DNA from: Neorhodopirellula lusitana
GTDB lineage: Bacteria; Planctomycetota; Planctomycetia; Pirellulales; Pirellulaceae
DNA length: 64,000 nt
Assembly (NCBI RefSeq): GCF_900182915.1
Contig: NZ_FXUG01000016.1
Span: forward strand, 62,001-126,000
Direction of reading: 5' to 3'
Shown: in pieces, positions 52,447 to 60,803 of the stretch
Layout of the letters: each line of letters begins with the position of its first letter
How positions within the stretch are numbered: the first letter of the stretch is position 1
Program-made: the position numbers and the translations under genes
The notes under the pieces: generated by a model
Told to the model about the DNA's origin: nothing
Databases searched by the model: none
The model's input: only the letters and a program-made list of their open reading frames with translations

Positions 52447-53112
52447 CTAGCGGCCTTCCGGACGTCCACGGTTTCCACCGCGTTCGCGAGGTTCGCCACC
52501 TTCTTCGCCGCCGCGTCCGCCACGTTCTTGTGGCGGGCCTTGCTTCAGTTGAGCTTGTTGGTCAGCGGTCAGGATCATTGCCAATTGGGCATCGACTTGA
52601 GCTTGCAGTTCAGTGATGGCTGCTTTTTGCTCGTCGTTCAGGCCCAATCGTTCTTGCATGAAAACGGAGATGATTTGGCCAGGTTGTCCACCACCTTGAC
52701 GTGCTCCGCCGGGGCCACGGTCGCCACCGCGTCCACCACGCTCGCCACCTTCACCGCCGCGTCCGCCACCTTCACCACGGCCACCGCGTCCGCCTTCGGC
52801 GCCACCGGGACCACGACGTCCACCTTCACCGCGTTCGGCAACCATTTTGGTCAGGTCTTCTTTGGTGACGACACCGTCTTGGTCGGAGTCGATGCGAGCG
52901 AACATCGCTTTCATACGTTCGTCTTTTAGCTCATCGACGGTGATCTTGCCGTCACCGTTGGCGTCGTTTTCCATGATGCGATCAATGAACGATCCTCCGT
53001 CGCGGCCGCCTTGGCCGCGTTGTCCGCGCTGGCCACCGGGGCCTTGGGCGTAAGCGGATGTCGCACAGGTTGCCAGAGCGACTGAGAAGAAAAGTTTCGA
53101 GAACGTACTCAT
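52447..53112 (-). CDS. EF-hand, RGG-rich secreted protein
   Basis: 221 residues from ATG 53112 (AGGAAAAAC upstream); signal peptide MSTFSKLFFSVALATCATSA with cleavage at AYA. Two EF-hand loops, DANGDGKITVDE and DSDQDGVVTKED, bind calcium. Between and after them lie Gly/Arg-rich stretches (about 90-140, 200-221). A helical C-terminal segment, LGLNDEQKAAITELQAQVD and TADQQAQLKQG, resembles Spy/CpxP-like or LTXXQ motifs. The function is unknown; calcium-binding envelope protein is likely. A strong terminator follows. Confidence 0.78.
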   Translation of the reverse strand: MSTFSKLFFSVALATCATSAYAQGPGGQRGQRGQGGRDGGSFIDRIMENDANGDGKITVDELKDERMKAMFARIDSDQDGVVTKEDLTKMVAERGEGGRRGPGGAEGGRGGRGEGGGRGGEGGERGGRGGDRGPGGARQGGGQPGQIISVFMQERLGLNDEQKAAITELQAQVDAQLAMILTADQQAQLKQGPPQERGGRGGEEGGEPRERGGNRGRPEGR

Positions 53113-53213
53113 TTGTTTTTCCTGAAGAAAGTTTGAAAAGTTTTGCCAAAGCAAATGTCGACAAGACAGCCTTAGCGGAGGAGTTTGCGCGGCGAAAACC
53201 CACGCGGGTTTAA

Positions 53214-53903
53214 CTAACGTTGCATTTTTCGGTCGTCGGGGGTGACCCCGAGAACCACGTCAAAGTGACAGGCCCACTCGCCGATTTTGGAGTCAGCGAG
53301 CTTGTTGAAGTCCGCCATCAGTCGATTGCGATTTGCATCGCTACCCGCTCCACGTAGGACGCCGTCTCGGGCGTTGCCTTCATGTCCGCGAATGCACAAC
53401 TGGGTGGTCAGGACTTCGTGTCCGTTTTGTGAAACTTTGATGTGAATGTGTGGAGCCGGTCGTCCGGGATACGGAACCGGTTTGATCGTGCGAAAGCGGT
53501 AACCGCCATCTTTTGACGTTTCGAACTTCCCATAGCCTTGGAAGTTCGCATCCTGTTGTGGTTTCTTGCGATTGCTGTCTCGGGTGTGCAGGTAAACCGC
53601 GTTGGCATCGCATTGCCAAATTTCCACGGTCGCGTTTTTGACCGGCGTGCCGGCCGGTGTCAGCACGCATCCGGTTAAGTGTGTGATTTGTCCGACCGCA
53701 GGCGTCGTGCTGTCGTTGATCAGGATTAAATCGTTGTCCTGGTCCAGCGGTAATTCGTTTGGGTAAAACGGTCCTTCAGTCAGACGCGGTGTCGGTTTCA
53801 ACAATTCTTCAGCGAACAGGCCACGGTTGGTGAACAGCGGGGAAGCTAACGCGGCGCTGCCGATTAAGATGGCCGATCGTCGAGAATGTGTCCGAGCTGG
53901 CAT
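53214..53903 (-). CDS. Intradiol ring-cleavage dioxygenase family protein (Tat-exported)
   Basis: 229 residues. N-terminal THSRRSAILIGSAALAS is a Tat signal. Fe ligands are expected among Tyr (VYLH region and FQGYGKFETS) and His (RPAPHIHIKVS), as in catechol 1,2- and protocatechuate 3,4-dioxygenases. Other family marks are LTGCVLTPAGTPVKNATVEIWQCDANA. These are secreted intradiol enzymes of planctomycetes and others; a catechol-like aromatic substrate is inferred, not shown. It is in tandem with the EF-hand gene but 101 bases apart. Confidence 0.87.
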   Translation of the reverse strand: MPARTHSRRSAILIGSAALASPLFTNRGLFAEELLKPTPRLTEGPFYPNELPLDQDNDLILINDSTTPAVGQITHLTGCVLTPAGTPVKNATVEIWQCDANAVYLHTRDSNRKKPQQDANFQGYGKFETSKDGGYRFRTIKPVPYPGRPAPHIHIKVSQNGHEVLTTQLCIRGHEGNARDGVLRGAGSDANRNRLMADFNKLADSKIGEWACHFDVVLGVTPDDRKMQR

Positions 53904-55064
53904 CAGGCAAAGTTCCTCTCAATTCGAATCGTGCTCGCCAGAAGTCCAGTGGTATCCATCAGCATCGTTAGTTGTCTGGCCCGTTCGTGTTTCAGTAAAG
54001 CGTTTGAGTCTGTCGGGTGGCGATCCGTATCGGCCACCGCTTCAATCGTTGCGAATCCGCTGGTAATCCGTCGCAAATTCTTGGGGATTTTGTTTTTAAA
54101 AGTGGACGATTCTGGCGGTGAATTCGGGCTTAAGCTGTTTGGGCCGAAATCGATGTCCGGTCAGGGTTGTGTTGACTAGCAGGCGGTTTTGATCGCGATG
54201 TGCGAGTCCAGTGCGGGGTGTGTTGGAACCGCACAGTTGCGGCTCAATCAGCTCCACCCTAACGAAACACCTAAATCGAACGAGGGTTTCGTCCTGACGC
54301 TGGAAAAGACGTCAGAAATTTTTGGTGGCGGTTTGTCTGTCGTTTTGGCAACTCAGTCTTCATGCCCTGGATACTGTTTTGCCAGGACTCGCCGTCTCTC
54401 AGCCTGGGAACTCCACTTTGTTCAACTGCAAGCGTTTTGAAAAACAGGCTGATAGTGAATGCAACCGAGTGCGTGCCAGTAGCGTCTGGCAGCGTTTCTT
54501 GAATCTGGGACCCGATTGCAGCGCCAGCGAAGGTAGCGACGCCTGCGAGCCGGTCCGACGACCGGATGGTCCCATCCGTATCTACCGCTGTGATCGTTCC
54601 GGCAAGAATTTGACCGCGGTCAACGAATCCGACTGAATCGTCACGGAACTAGGTCCGAGTCCAGATGGTTGGGCTCCAGTCTGACCCGGCCGACACAACC
54701 GATCCAATGGAAAGCGGTCCGGTGTCTAATAGCAACGGGCGACTTTCATCAATTTCCGTCAAGGCTGCGTTTCAAGTACGTGATGGCCTCGCCCGTGAAC
54801 TTTCGGCGTTGCCTGAATCTGACGTCTGAATTCGACGTCTAATTTTGCGTCTGAATTTGCGTCTGAATTTGCGTCTGAATTCGTTCCTCGGCACGCAGTG
54901 TGCGTCAGTTTCTGTTGCGGTCGCTCCAGGAAGGTTGCCCTGTCCTTTCGAACGGGCTCGATCTGGTGATGCTGGTCCGCGGTTCGCTCTTTCGGTGGGC
55001 GAAAAAATTGGCCGAATGCGACCGAGATCGCTCGTCTTTCCCTTTCCAATAGGACTTTTGTCAG
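53904..55064. other. Long gap with repeat, no recognised gene
   Basis: Contains the 12-bp tandem repeat at 54813-54882. Frames such as 54322-54636 show no domain. It lies between divergent genes, so promoters are expected; none was identified. Confidence 0.5.
54813..54882. repeat. 12-bp tandem repeat
   Basis: Degenerate units of TCTGAATTTGCG, about six in 54813-54882, the last three nearly perfect. The unit is rich in TGAA and TTC motifs. It lies 182 bases upstream of the prenyltransferase-repeat gene. Confidence 0.8.
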
Positions 55065-56252
55065 ATGACCCAACGACGGAATTTTCGCCAACCTCGGTGT
55101 GTTTTTGTCCTCGCCGTTTCGCTGCTGCCCATGGCGACCGCGGTGAATTCAATTCCAGCGAACGCTCAAGAAAAATCGGCTGCGGTGACATCCCCGGCGA
55201 TTTCGCAAGCGGCCAGCGAGCAACGGCAACAGATTGTCGCGAAGGCAATGAGCTTCCTGAGCAAGGAAGGCCAGTCGGATGCCGGCACGTTTTCAGACCG
55301 GGTGGGGTCGGGGGTGACAGCTTTGGCGGTAACGGCGGCGCTGAAAAACGGACACGCGGTCGACGAGCCGATGGTGGCGGCCGGACTGAAGGCGTTGGAA
55401 GGGTACGTGAAACCGGACGGCGGTATCTACGGAAACGGTCGTTTGAAAAACTATGAAACCTGCGTTGCGATGGTCTGCTTTGCTGAAGCGAACCAAAGTG
55501 GCCGTTACACCAAGACGTTGAGAGACGCCAAGCATTTTGTAACGGAGATGCAGTACGGCGAAGCCCAGCTCGACCCCAGCAATCCGGACGGCCATCCCGA
55601 ATGGTATGGCGGTGTCGGTTACGGTGGCCCGGGGCGACCTGATTTGTCTAACACAGGGTACATGATTGAGGCATTGCGGGCGGCGGAAACCGAGGCCAGT
55701 GATCCTGCGATTCAGCGAGCACTCGCGTTTGTGTCGCGATGTCAGAACTTGGATTCCAAATTCAACGACACGCAGTTCGCTGCAAAGGTGAACGACGGTG
55801 GTTTCTATTATGAGATCCCCCTCACCAAGATCGATCCAAGTACGTCTGATGAGCGTTACACCGCCAACGGCGGACTGCGTAGCTATGGATCGATGTCCTA
55901 CACGGGACTAAAGAGCATGATCTTTGCTGGTTTGACCAGCGAAGATCCGCGAGTCAAAGCGGCCGTGCAGTGGATTACTGACCACTACGACTTGGATCAA
56001 AATCCAGGCATGGGGAACGCGGGCCTTTATTACTACTACCACACCTTCGCGGCCGGGTTGGATGCCGCGGGAATTGACAAGTTGAAGGACGCCGATGGTG
56101 TGGAACATGACTGGAGGGCAGAGCTGATCAGCGAACTGGCGAGTCGACAAAACGAGGACGGATCTTGGAGCAACGAGAATGGTCGTTGGTTCGAGAACGA
56201 CAAGAATCTCGCCACCACGCTTGCGTTGATGTCACTGGCACACTGCCAATAG
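55065..56252 (+). CDS. Prenyltransferase/squalene-oxidase-repeat secreted protein
   Basis: 395 residues with signal peptide (FVLAVSLLPMATAVNSI, cleavage near ANA). Repeats of the alpha/alpha toroid are visible: GVTALAVTAALKNGHAVDE, GIYGNGRLKNYETCVAMVCF, GYMIEALRAAE, GSMSYTGLKSMIFAGL, NEDGSWSNENGRWFENDKNL. The barrel is seen in squalene-hopene cyclases, but the catalytic Asp-rich motif of a cyclase is not evident and the protein is exported, so a non-enzymatic or unknown role is likely. ATG 55065 is preferred. Confidence 0.82.
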   Translation: MTQRRNFRQPRCVFVLAVSLLPMATAVNSIPANAQEKSAAVTSPAISQAASEQRQQIVAKAMSFLSKEGQSDAGTFSDRVGSGVTALAVTAALKNGHAVDEPMVAAGLKALEGYVKPDGGIYGNGRLKNYETCVAMVCFAEANQSGRYTKTLRDAKHFVTEMQYGEAQLDPSNPDGHPEWYGGVGYGGPGRPDLSNTGYMIEALRAAETEASDPAIQRALAFVSRCQNLDSKFNDTQFAAKVNDGGFYYEIPLTKIDPSTSDERYTANGGLRSYGSMSYTGLKSMIFAGLTSEDPRVKAAVQWITDHYDLDQNPGMGNAGLYYYYHTFAAGLDAAGIDKLKDADGVEHDWRAELISELASRQNEDGSWSNENGRWFENDKNLATTLALMSLAHCQ

Positions 56253-56316
56253 TTGTCAGCGACGCCGGGGCTATCCCGAGCAGACGGCGTCGCGATTTTG
56301 TATCCGGAGTCCACTC

Positions 56317-57189
56317 ATGCGAACGCGAACGGTCTGGATCGTTCACCTCATCTCGCTTGCAAACATCGTCCTGGGGATGATGTTTGACCTGCGTTTTGAG
56401 TCGTTGGTGGGTTCCGGTTGGTCAGCGTTGCTTTCGCCACTGGATTCAGTGGATCGTGTTGTCGGGCTGAACGGGTTTGCGAGGCTATTCGCTTTATCCG
56501 CCGCTGTGTTGGTTGCCTCGGCATCCTTCGTGTGGCTCTTCTTCCATGCTTTTGGAACAGCGAGACGGACGCGTTTGCGATCGATCGCTTCCATGCTGGC
56601 GATCACGACCGTGGTTGCGATTTGGTGCAGCGTGGCGTCCAACCACAACTCGATTGCATGGCAAGGCAAGCGTGTTCGCTTGGCTTCGGAAGTGGAAAAA
56701 CTCGAGTCGATCGCCGCGCCCCTGCGTCGGGACTGGCCGGATCGGGATGGTGAGCTGGAAAATGGCAGCCCGTTCATGGCTTACCCCTTTGGAAAGCCGA
56801 CCACCTTAATTCTTTTGGATGCCCCAAGGATTGCCTCAGGAAGGCTTTGCATCCGCGCCGTCGAGCTCTCCGAGTTAGGTGCCATTAAGCTGCAGCTCAG
56901 TGGCCCGCGTTATGACGATTGGGCGGAGTGGCATCCGCCTGGCAGTCAGCCTGAGTCCTTTGTCGGCGGATTGCATGATCGGCATGACATTGAATCTGCC
57001 GCGTCGATTGGCCAAGGGTGGTTCCTGGTGCGATATCACAGCCCGAAACAGGTTCCGTCAGGCGACTTAGTTCGAATCGAAAGTCGCGGCCAGGCAGGTC
57101 GCGACTTTGGCACCACTTCGCCGATCGAGACCTCACCACGGTTCCAGAATTCGAAACTCAGCGAATGCCAAACGCCGGCCAAAGGTTAA
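56317..57189 (+). CDS. Hypothetical membrane protein
   Basis: 290 residues. Three helices in the first 110 residues (WIVHLISLANIVLGMMF, FALSAAVLVASASFVWLF, MLAITTVVAIWCSVAS), then a soluble domain with PTTLILLDAPRIASGRLCIRAVELSE and WFLVRYHSPKQ. It follows the toroid gene by 64 bases on the same strand, so co-transcription is plausible. No family was recognised. Confidence 0.6.
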   Translation: MRTRTVWIVHLISLANIVLGMMFDLRFESLVGSGWSALLSPLDSVDRVVGLNGFARLFALSAAVLVASASFVWLFFHAFGTARRTRLRSIASMLAITTVVAIWCSVASNHNSIAWQGKRVRLASEVEKLESIAAPLRRDWPDRDGELENGSPFMAYPFGKPTTLILLDAPRIASGRLCIRAVELSELGAIKLQLSGPRYDDWAEWHPPGSQPESFVGGLHDRHDIESAASIGQGWFLVRYHSPKQVPSGDLVRIESRGQAGRDFGTTSPIETSPRFQNSKLSECQTPAKG

Positions 57190-57283
57190 CCAGTAAATAC
57201 GCGTGATTTATCGTCGTTCCGGTTTCCTGCCCCGGTTGGTTTTAACCGTTCGTTGTACCGGAAACGCTGTAACCAAGTTTGGG

Positions 57284-59719
57284 TCACCTCGGTGCGATTG
57301 GAGGTCCGACCAGGGAGTCCCAGGTTTCACGTTGGCTGTCGGTGAGGACCGCAAGGATCTCTTGAACGGTCTTTTTCGAAACTTCGTCGAAAGACGGGCC
57401 TGGTGGGTTGGGGCCATGGTTGTCAGGCCTTGTATTGCGTTCGGGACCGTTACGTTCGGGACCGCTGCGTTCGGCTATACCTTGTGGGCCATTGGGCGGG
57501 CCATTGGTTCGGGATCCCGGTGGTCCGTCAGTTCTTGATCCGGGGCCGAATTCTGAATTGTTGGGACGCCAGCCTGGGCCGCCGAATCGCGGAGGACCGC
57601 CTTTGCCGGGACCTTCACGGCCATCGCCGCCTCTTCCATCACCGCGTCGATCGCCGCCACGTTTGGGGCGGTTCTCTTCAATGATTCGACTGATATCGTC
57701 CCGCTGTTCCCGGCTCAGGCTCAGCGCGGTGACAATCTCAGTGGTCTTGAATGTGAAAGGCAAGCGACGTTGGCGAGCGATCTGGTGCAGCCGTGTGAGT
57801 TGGGATTCGCTTAGTTTTTGGCGAAGGGATTGATCGAACTCCCGCAACAGGGTGGACAGTTCCTGGTTGTCGGTGGTCATTCCGCCAATGAACTGGTTTT
57901 CAAACGACTCGCGTTCTGCTTCGAATGCATAAATGGTGTCCTCGATCTTGGCCGCCTCTTCCGGATCAATCTTCAGATCGGCTTGCACCCACCGCTCGGA
58001 CAACTGCAACAGTGGTGACAGGTTTTCAAGGACCTGTAGCTCGTTGACCATGCGTTGCACGCGATCGGAGGTGGCTTTCAATTCGCTGGTGAGCTGCGGC
58101 GCATTCGCTCGTTTCGCTAGGAAGTCCTGATAAAACGAAAGCGATGTTTCTAGGAAGCTGCGGCGCAGGTCTTGCAAGTCGGGACGATATGCGAGTTCGC
58201 TTTCGCTCAAACTGCTGAACGCGTCGACTGCGTTACGGGCTTGTTGGAAGCTTTCTTGGGCAGCGAGACGCTGTTCCGTTTCACGCGACAAGGCGTTGGC
58301 GGTGTGCCTTTGCTCTCGCCAAATCATCAACGTGGTGACCAACAGTCCCAGTGTCGCAAGCAGCAGCATGGCACTTGCGGCGGCAACCCATCCGCTGTTG
58401 CGTCGTCGCCATTTGGCCAGGCGTTCCCAGACGGTCGGTGGTTTGGCGGCGATCGGTTTGTCATCCAGCCATGCCTGTAAATCGTCCGCCAAAGCACCGG
58501 CGCTGGAGTATCTTTCTTGCGGTAGTTTCGCGATCGCCTTGCGGATGATGGTGTCCAGTTCGATCGGTAATGCCGGTTCGACGGACTTGGGTGTCGGGGG
58601 ATCGTGCAACGCGACGCTGTTGAGCATCTCACGATAGCCTTCGCCCTCGATTGCCGGTCGCAAAGTCAGTAGTTCGTAAAGCGTGACGCCCAGCGAGTAG
58701 ATATCGGTGCGATGATCCAGTTGGTCACGCCGGCCGGAGGCTTGTTCAGGGCTCATGTAACGGAGCGTTCCCATCGGGTCGCCCGTTCGCGTCAATTCCG
58801 ATGCTCCATTTTGAACCTGTGCGAGTCCAAAGTCGGTCACCCAAATTTTGCCGGCGGAATCGAGCAGTAGATTGGCCGGCTTAATGTCGCGGTGAATGAC
58901 GCCGTATTGGTGAGCGTGCTCGATCGCGATTGCGGCTTGGCAAGTCATCCGGACGACGGATTGGAAATAGCGAAGCTTGTCTTGGGAGGTGCCCGATCGA
59001 AACGTGTCGTTGAGCCGCGATCGGGTGGGCAATGCCACGTTGTCAGTGTCGTCGAGGCCGGATGCATTGAGGTGTTGAGCCGCTCGGGATGACGCGGTGC
59101 TGCGGCGAGGTGCGCCCGATGCGCCCTTGGTTCCGGATGCCTTGTGGTAACCTGATGCGCCGCGGGCTGTTGAGCCGTTGGACGCCAATTCCGCTTCCCG
59201 TTTGTTCTCGATCAATTCAGCCAGGGTGCTGCCATCGATCATCTGCATCGCGTAGTAGTGAACGCCTCGGTCGCTGCCGACGGCGTAAACGGGAACGATG
59301 TTGGTGTGGTGAAGCGCGGCCGCCGCGTGGGCCTCGTTGCGAAACCGTTGCAGACGCACCGCGTCCAGGCCGCTGGCAAAGGGCAAAACCTTCAAGGCAA
59401 CATGTCGACCTAACGACAACTGGATCGCTTCGTACACCACGCCCATACCGCCACGGCCCAATTCCCCCACGATCTGGAAGTCACCGATCGGCTTCGCGGT
59501 GAATTCGGCGTCCGGCGCGACCATGCTTTGTGCCTTCGGTTCGGCAGCACGGTGGACCAGGGCTAAGCCCTCCAGCGACGGTCGCAGCTCAGTCGCGATC
59601 GCGGCATGTTGTTGCAAAAACTCTTCCTGGGAAGGCGCGTTGCCCGCGTCGAGTAGGTGCATGTAGTCTTTAACAGCGGCTACCACGCGAAAATCGTCAG
59701 TGTCGTCGAGTTCATTCAT
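57284..59719 (-). CDS. Membrane Ser/Thr kinase with periplasmic Arg/Gly-rich tail
   Basis: 811 residues. Kinase domain (about 75-425): GELGRGGMGVVYEAIQL, VALKVLPF, YGVIHRDIKPANLLL, VTDFGLAQ, MGTLRYMSPEQASG and the domain end near LQAWLDD; all standard residues are present. One helix (about 445-465). The external part has coiled-coil regions, then a RGG-like stretch (RGGDRRGDGRGGDGREG) and 15-bp-repeat-encoded ERSGPERNGPERN. An insert between kinase lobes (RTG-Ser-rich, about 170-230) is unusual. The stop is 94 bases from the membrane protein end. It sits downstream of an ECF sigma gene, matching the other pair at 9878-12612. Confidence 0.88.
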   Translation of the reverse strand: MNELDDTDDFRVVAAVKDYMHLLDAGNAPSQEEFLQQHAAIATELRPSLEGLALVHRAAEPKAQSMVAPDAEFTAKPIGDFQIVGELGRGGMGVVYEAIQLSLGRHVALKVLPFASGLDAVRLQRFRNEAHAAAALHHTNIVPVYAVGSDRGVHYYAMQMIDGSTLAELIENKREAELASNGSTARGASGYHKASGTKGASGAPRRSTASSRAAQHLNASGLDDTDNVALPTRSRLNDTFRSGTSQDKLRYFQSVVRMTCQAAIAIEHAHQYGVIHRDIKPANLLLDSAGKIWVTDFGLAQVQNGASELTRTGDPMGTLRYMSPEQASGRRDQLDHRTDIYSLGVTLYELLTLRPAIEGEGYREMLNSVALHDPPTPKSVEPALPIELDTIIRKAIAKLPQERYSSAGALADDLQAWLDDKPIAAKPPTVWERLAKWRRRNSGWVAAASAMLLLATLGLLVTTLMIWREQRHTANALSRETEQRLAAQESFQQARNAVDAFSSLSESELAYRPDLQDLRRSFLETSLSFYQDFLAKRANAPQLTSELKATSDRVQRMVNELQVLENLSPLLQLSERWVQADLKIDPEEAAKIEDTIYAFEAERESFENQFIGGMTTDNQELSTLLREFDQSLRQKLSESQLTRLHQIARQRRLPFTFKTTEIVTALSLSREQRDDISRIIEENRPKRGGDRRGDGRGGDGREGPGKGGPPRFGGPGWRPNNSEFGPGSRTDGPPGSRTNGPPNGPQGIAERSGPERNGPERNTRPDNHGPNPPGPSFDEVSKKTVQEILAVLTDSQRETWDSLVGPPIAPR
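57440..57480. repeat. 15-bp coding repeat in the kinase tail
   Basis: Units of the kind GTTCGGGACCGCTGC, two to three copies, coding for GPERN repeats. In-frame, so copy number change would only lengthen the tail. Confidence 0.6.
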
Positions 59720-59866
59720 AATTGTTTTCTGAAAGTTTGCTCTCTGAGAAAACTTCCTTTGCTGCAGACACGGTCAAAGTTTTTGGTTCGAGGTAACAAG
59801 TGTGTTGGGCGAGCGGCGAATGAAAGCGACCGTGGTGAACTTTGTACGGAGTTACAACCAATCGCA

Positions 59867-60607
59867 TTACGCCATGTGTTGTTTCAATTTTGCCAGGCCG
59901 CGGACCCACAATTTTTCAACGCTATCGACGCTGCGGTTCATCAGCCTCGCCACTTCTGCAAACGGCAATCCATCAACGTGCCGCAAGACGATCACTTGTC
60001 GGTAGTCATCGGGAAGTCCTTCGAGAGCACCGGCCAGTTCCAGGAACGCTTCGTTGCGGGCGAAGTGCTGACTCGGCGAAGTCACGTCGCCGGCAAGTTG
60101 TGATTGCAGGAAGCCGGTCGCGCTTGCCAGACTCTGATTCAATCGTTGTTCCAAGCGAGGGTCACGTTTTTGGGTGCCAAGGAACTTGCGGACGTGCATT
60201 GCCAATGTGTTGGAAAGAATCCCACGGAGCCAGCCGGCGAATTCCTCGGCAGAGTCACCGCGGAATTCGGCGATGTTGCCGTGGGCGGCCAGAAAGACCT
60301 CTTGGGCAACGTCTGATGGATCCGCCTTGGCCTGCATGTGATGATGAAGTTGAGTGCGTGCTAGAAAAACAACATATTTGCGATAACTCAGCAGTAGCTC
60401 TCCCAGTGCCTCTCCGTCTCCGGCTCGCGCAGCATCAATCAGCCGCTCGGTGCGGCTGAGCGATTCCGCCGAGTTGCTCGAATCCGACAAATGGTCTGAT
60501 GATTGATTCGTTTGTGACTGGTCGACTTGGGATTCCGTTGGCTGCGAATCGAAGGCCTCAGGGCGTTCATTCAAGAGGGACGTTCTCCAGGGTTCGGAAG
60601 CGGGCAC
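59867..60607 (-). CDS. ECF-type sigma-70 factor, upstream of Ser/Thr kinase
   Basis: 246 residues. A 50-residue Ser/Gln-rich N-terminal tail is followed by region 2 (LLLSYRKYVVFLARTQLHHHM, DPSDVAQEVFLAAHGNIAEF, GWLRGILSNTLAMHVRKFLG) and region 4 (LPDDYRQVIVLRHVDGLPFA, EVARLMNRSVDSVEKLWVRG). The start is GTG 60607; no ATG precedes the domain. The kinase gene starts 147 bases after its stop on the same strand, so they may be an operon. This resembles the first pair but is a separate lineage (different tail and linker). No anti-sigma factor is present. Confidence 0.85.
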   Translation of the reverse strand: MPASEPWRTSLLNERPEAFDSQPTESQVDQSQTNQSSDHLSDSSNSAESLSRTERLIDAARAGDGEALGELLLSYRKYVVFLARTQLHHHMQAKADPSDVAQEVFLAAHGNIAEFRGDSAEEFAGWLRGILSNTLAMHVRKFLGTQKRDPRLEQRLNQSLASATGFLQSQLAGDVTSPSQHFARNEAFLELAGALEGLPDDYRQVIVLRHVDGLPFAEVARLMNRSVDSVEKLWVRGLAKLKQHMA

Positions 60608-60715
60608 GCGGTTGCGACTTCAAGGTGGCGGGTTGGTAGCCACGAATTCGCTGGCGCGTGTGGATTTGCGGCGTCCGAGCTGACTGTTGCTAGGTTAACG
60701 GTTGCCAGAAATGGG

Positions 60716-60770
60716 CAAAGCCGCCGCATGAAATGAAATTCTAACGAAATTTCATCACGCAGCGGCTTTG
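60716..60770 (-). terminator. Nested hairpin downstream of the SulP gene
   Basis: Outer arms CAAAGCCGC (60716-60724) and GCGGCTTTG (60762-60770), inner ATGAAATT/AATTTCAT (60733-60740 and 60748-60755). It starts 33 bases after the SulP stop; the T-run is short, so it is a moderate terminator. Confidence 0.6.
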
Positions 60771-60803
60771 TCGAGGGTTCATTCGTCAGGGGTTGCGGCG
60801 GGG

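Noticed and set aside
54322-54636. 104-codon frame in the 53.9-55 kb gap
   Set aside because: No domain, start or codon pattern in support.
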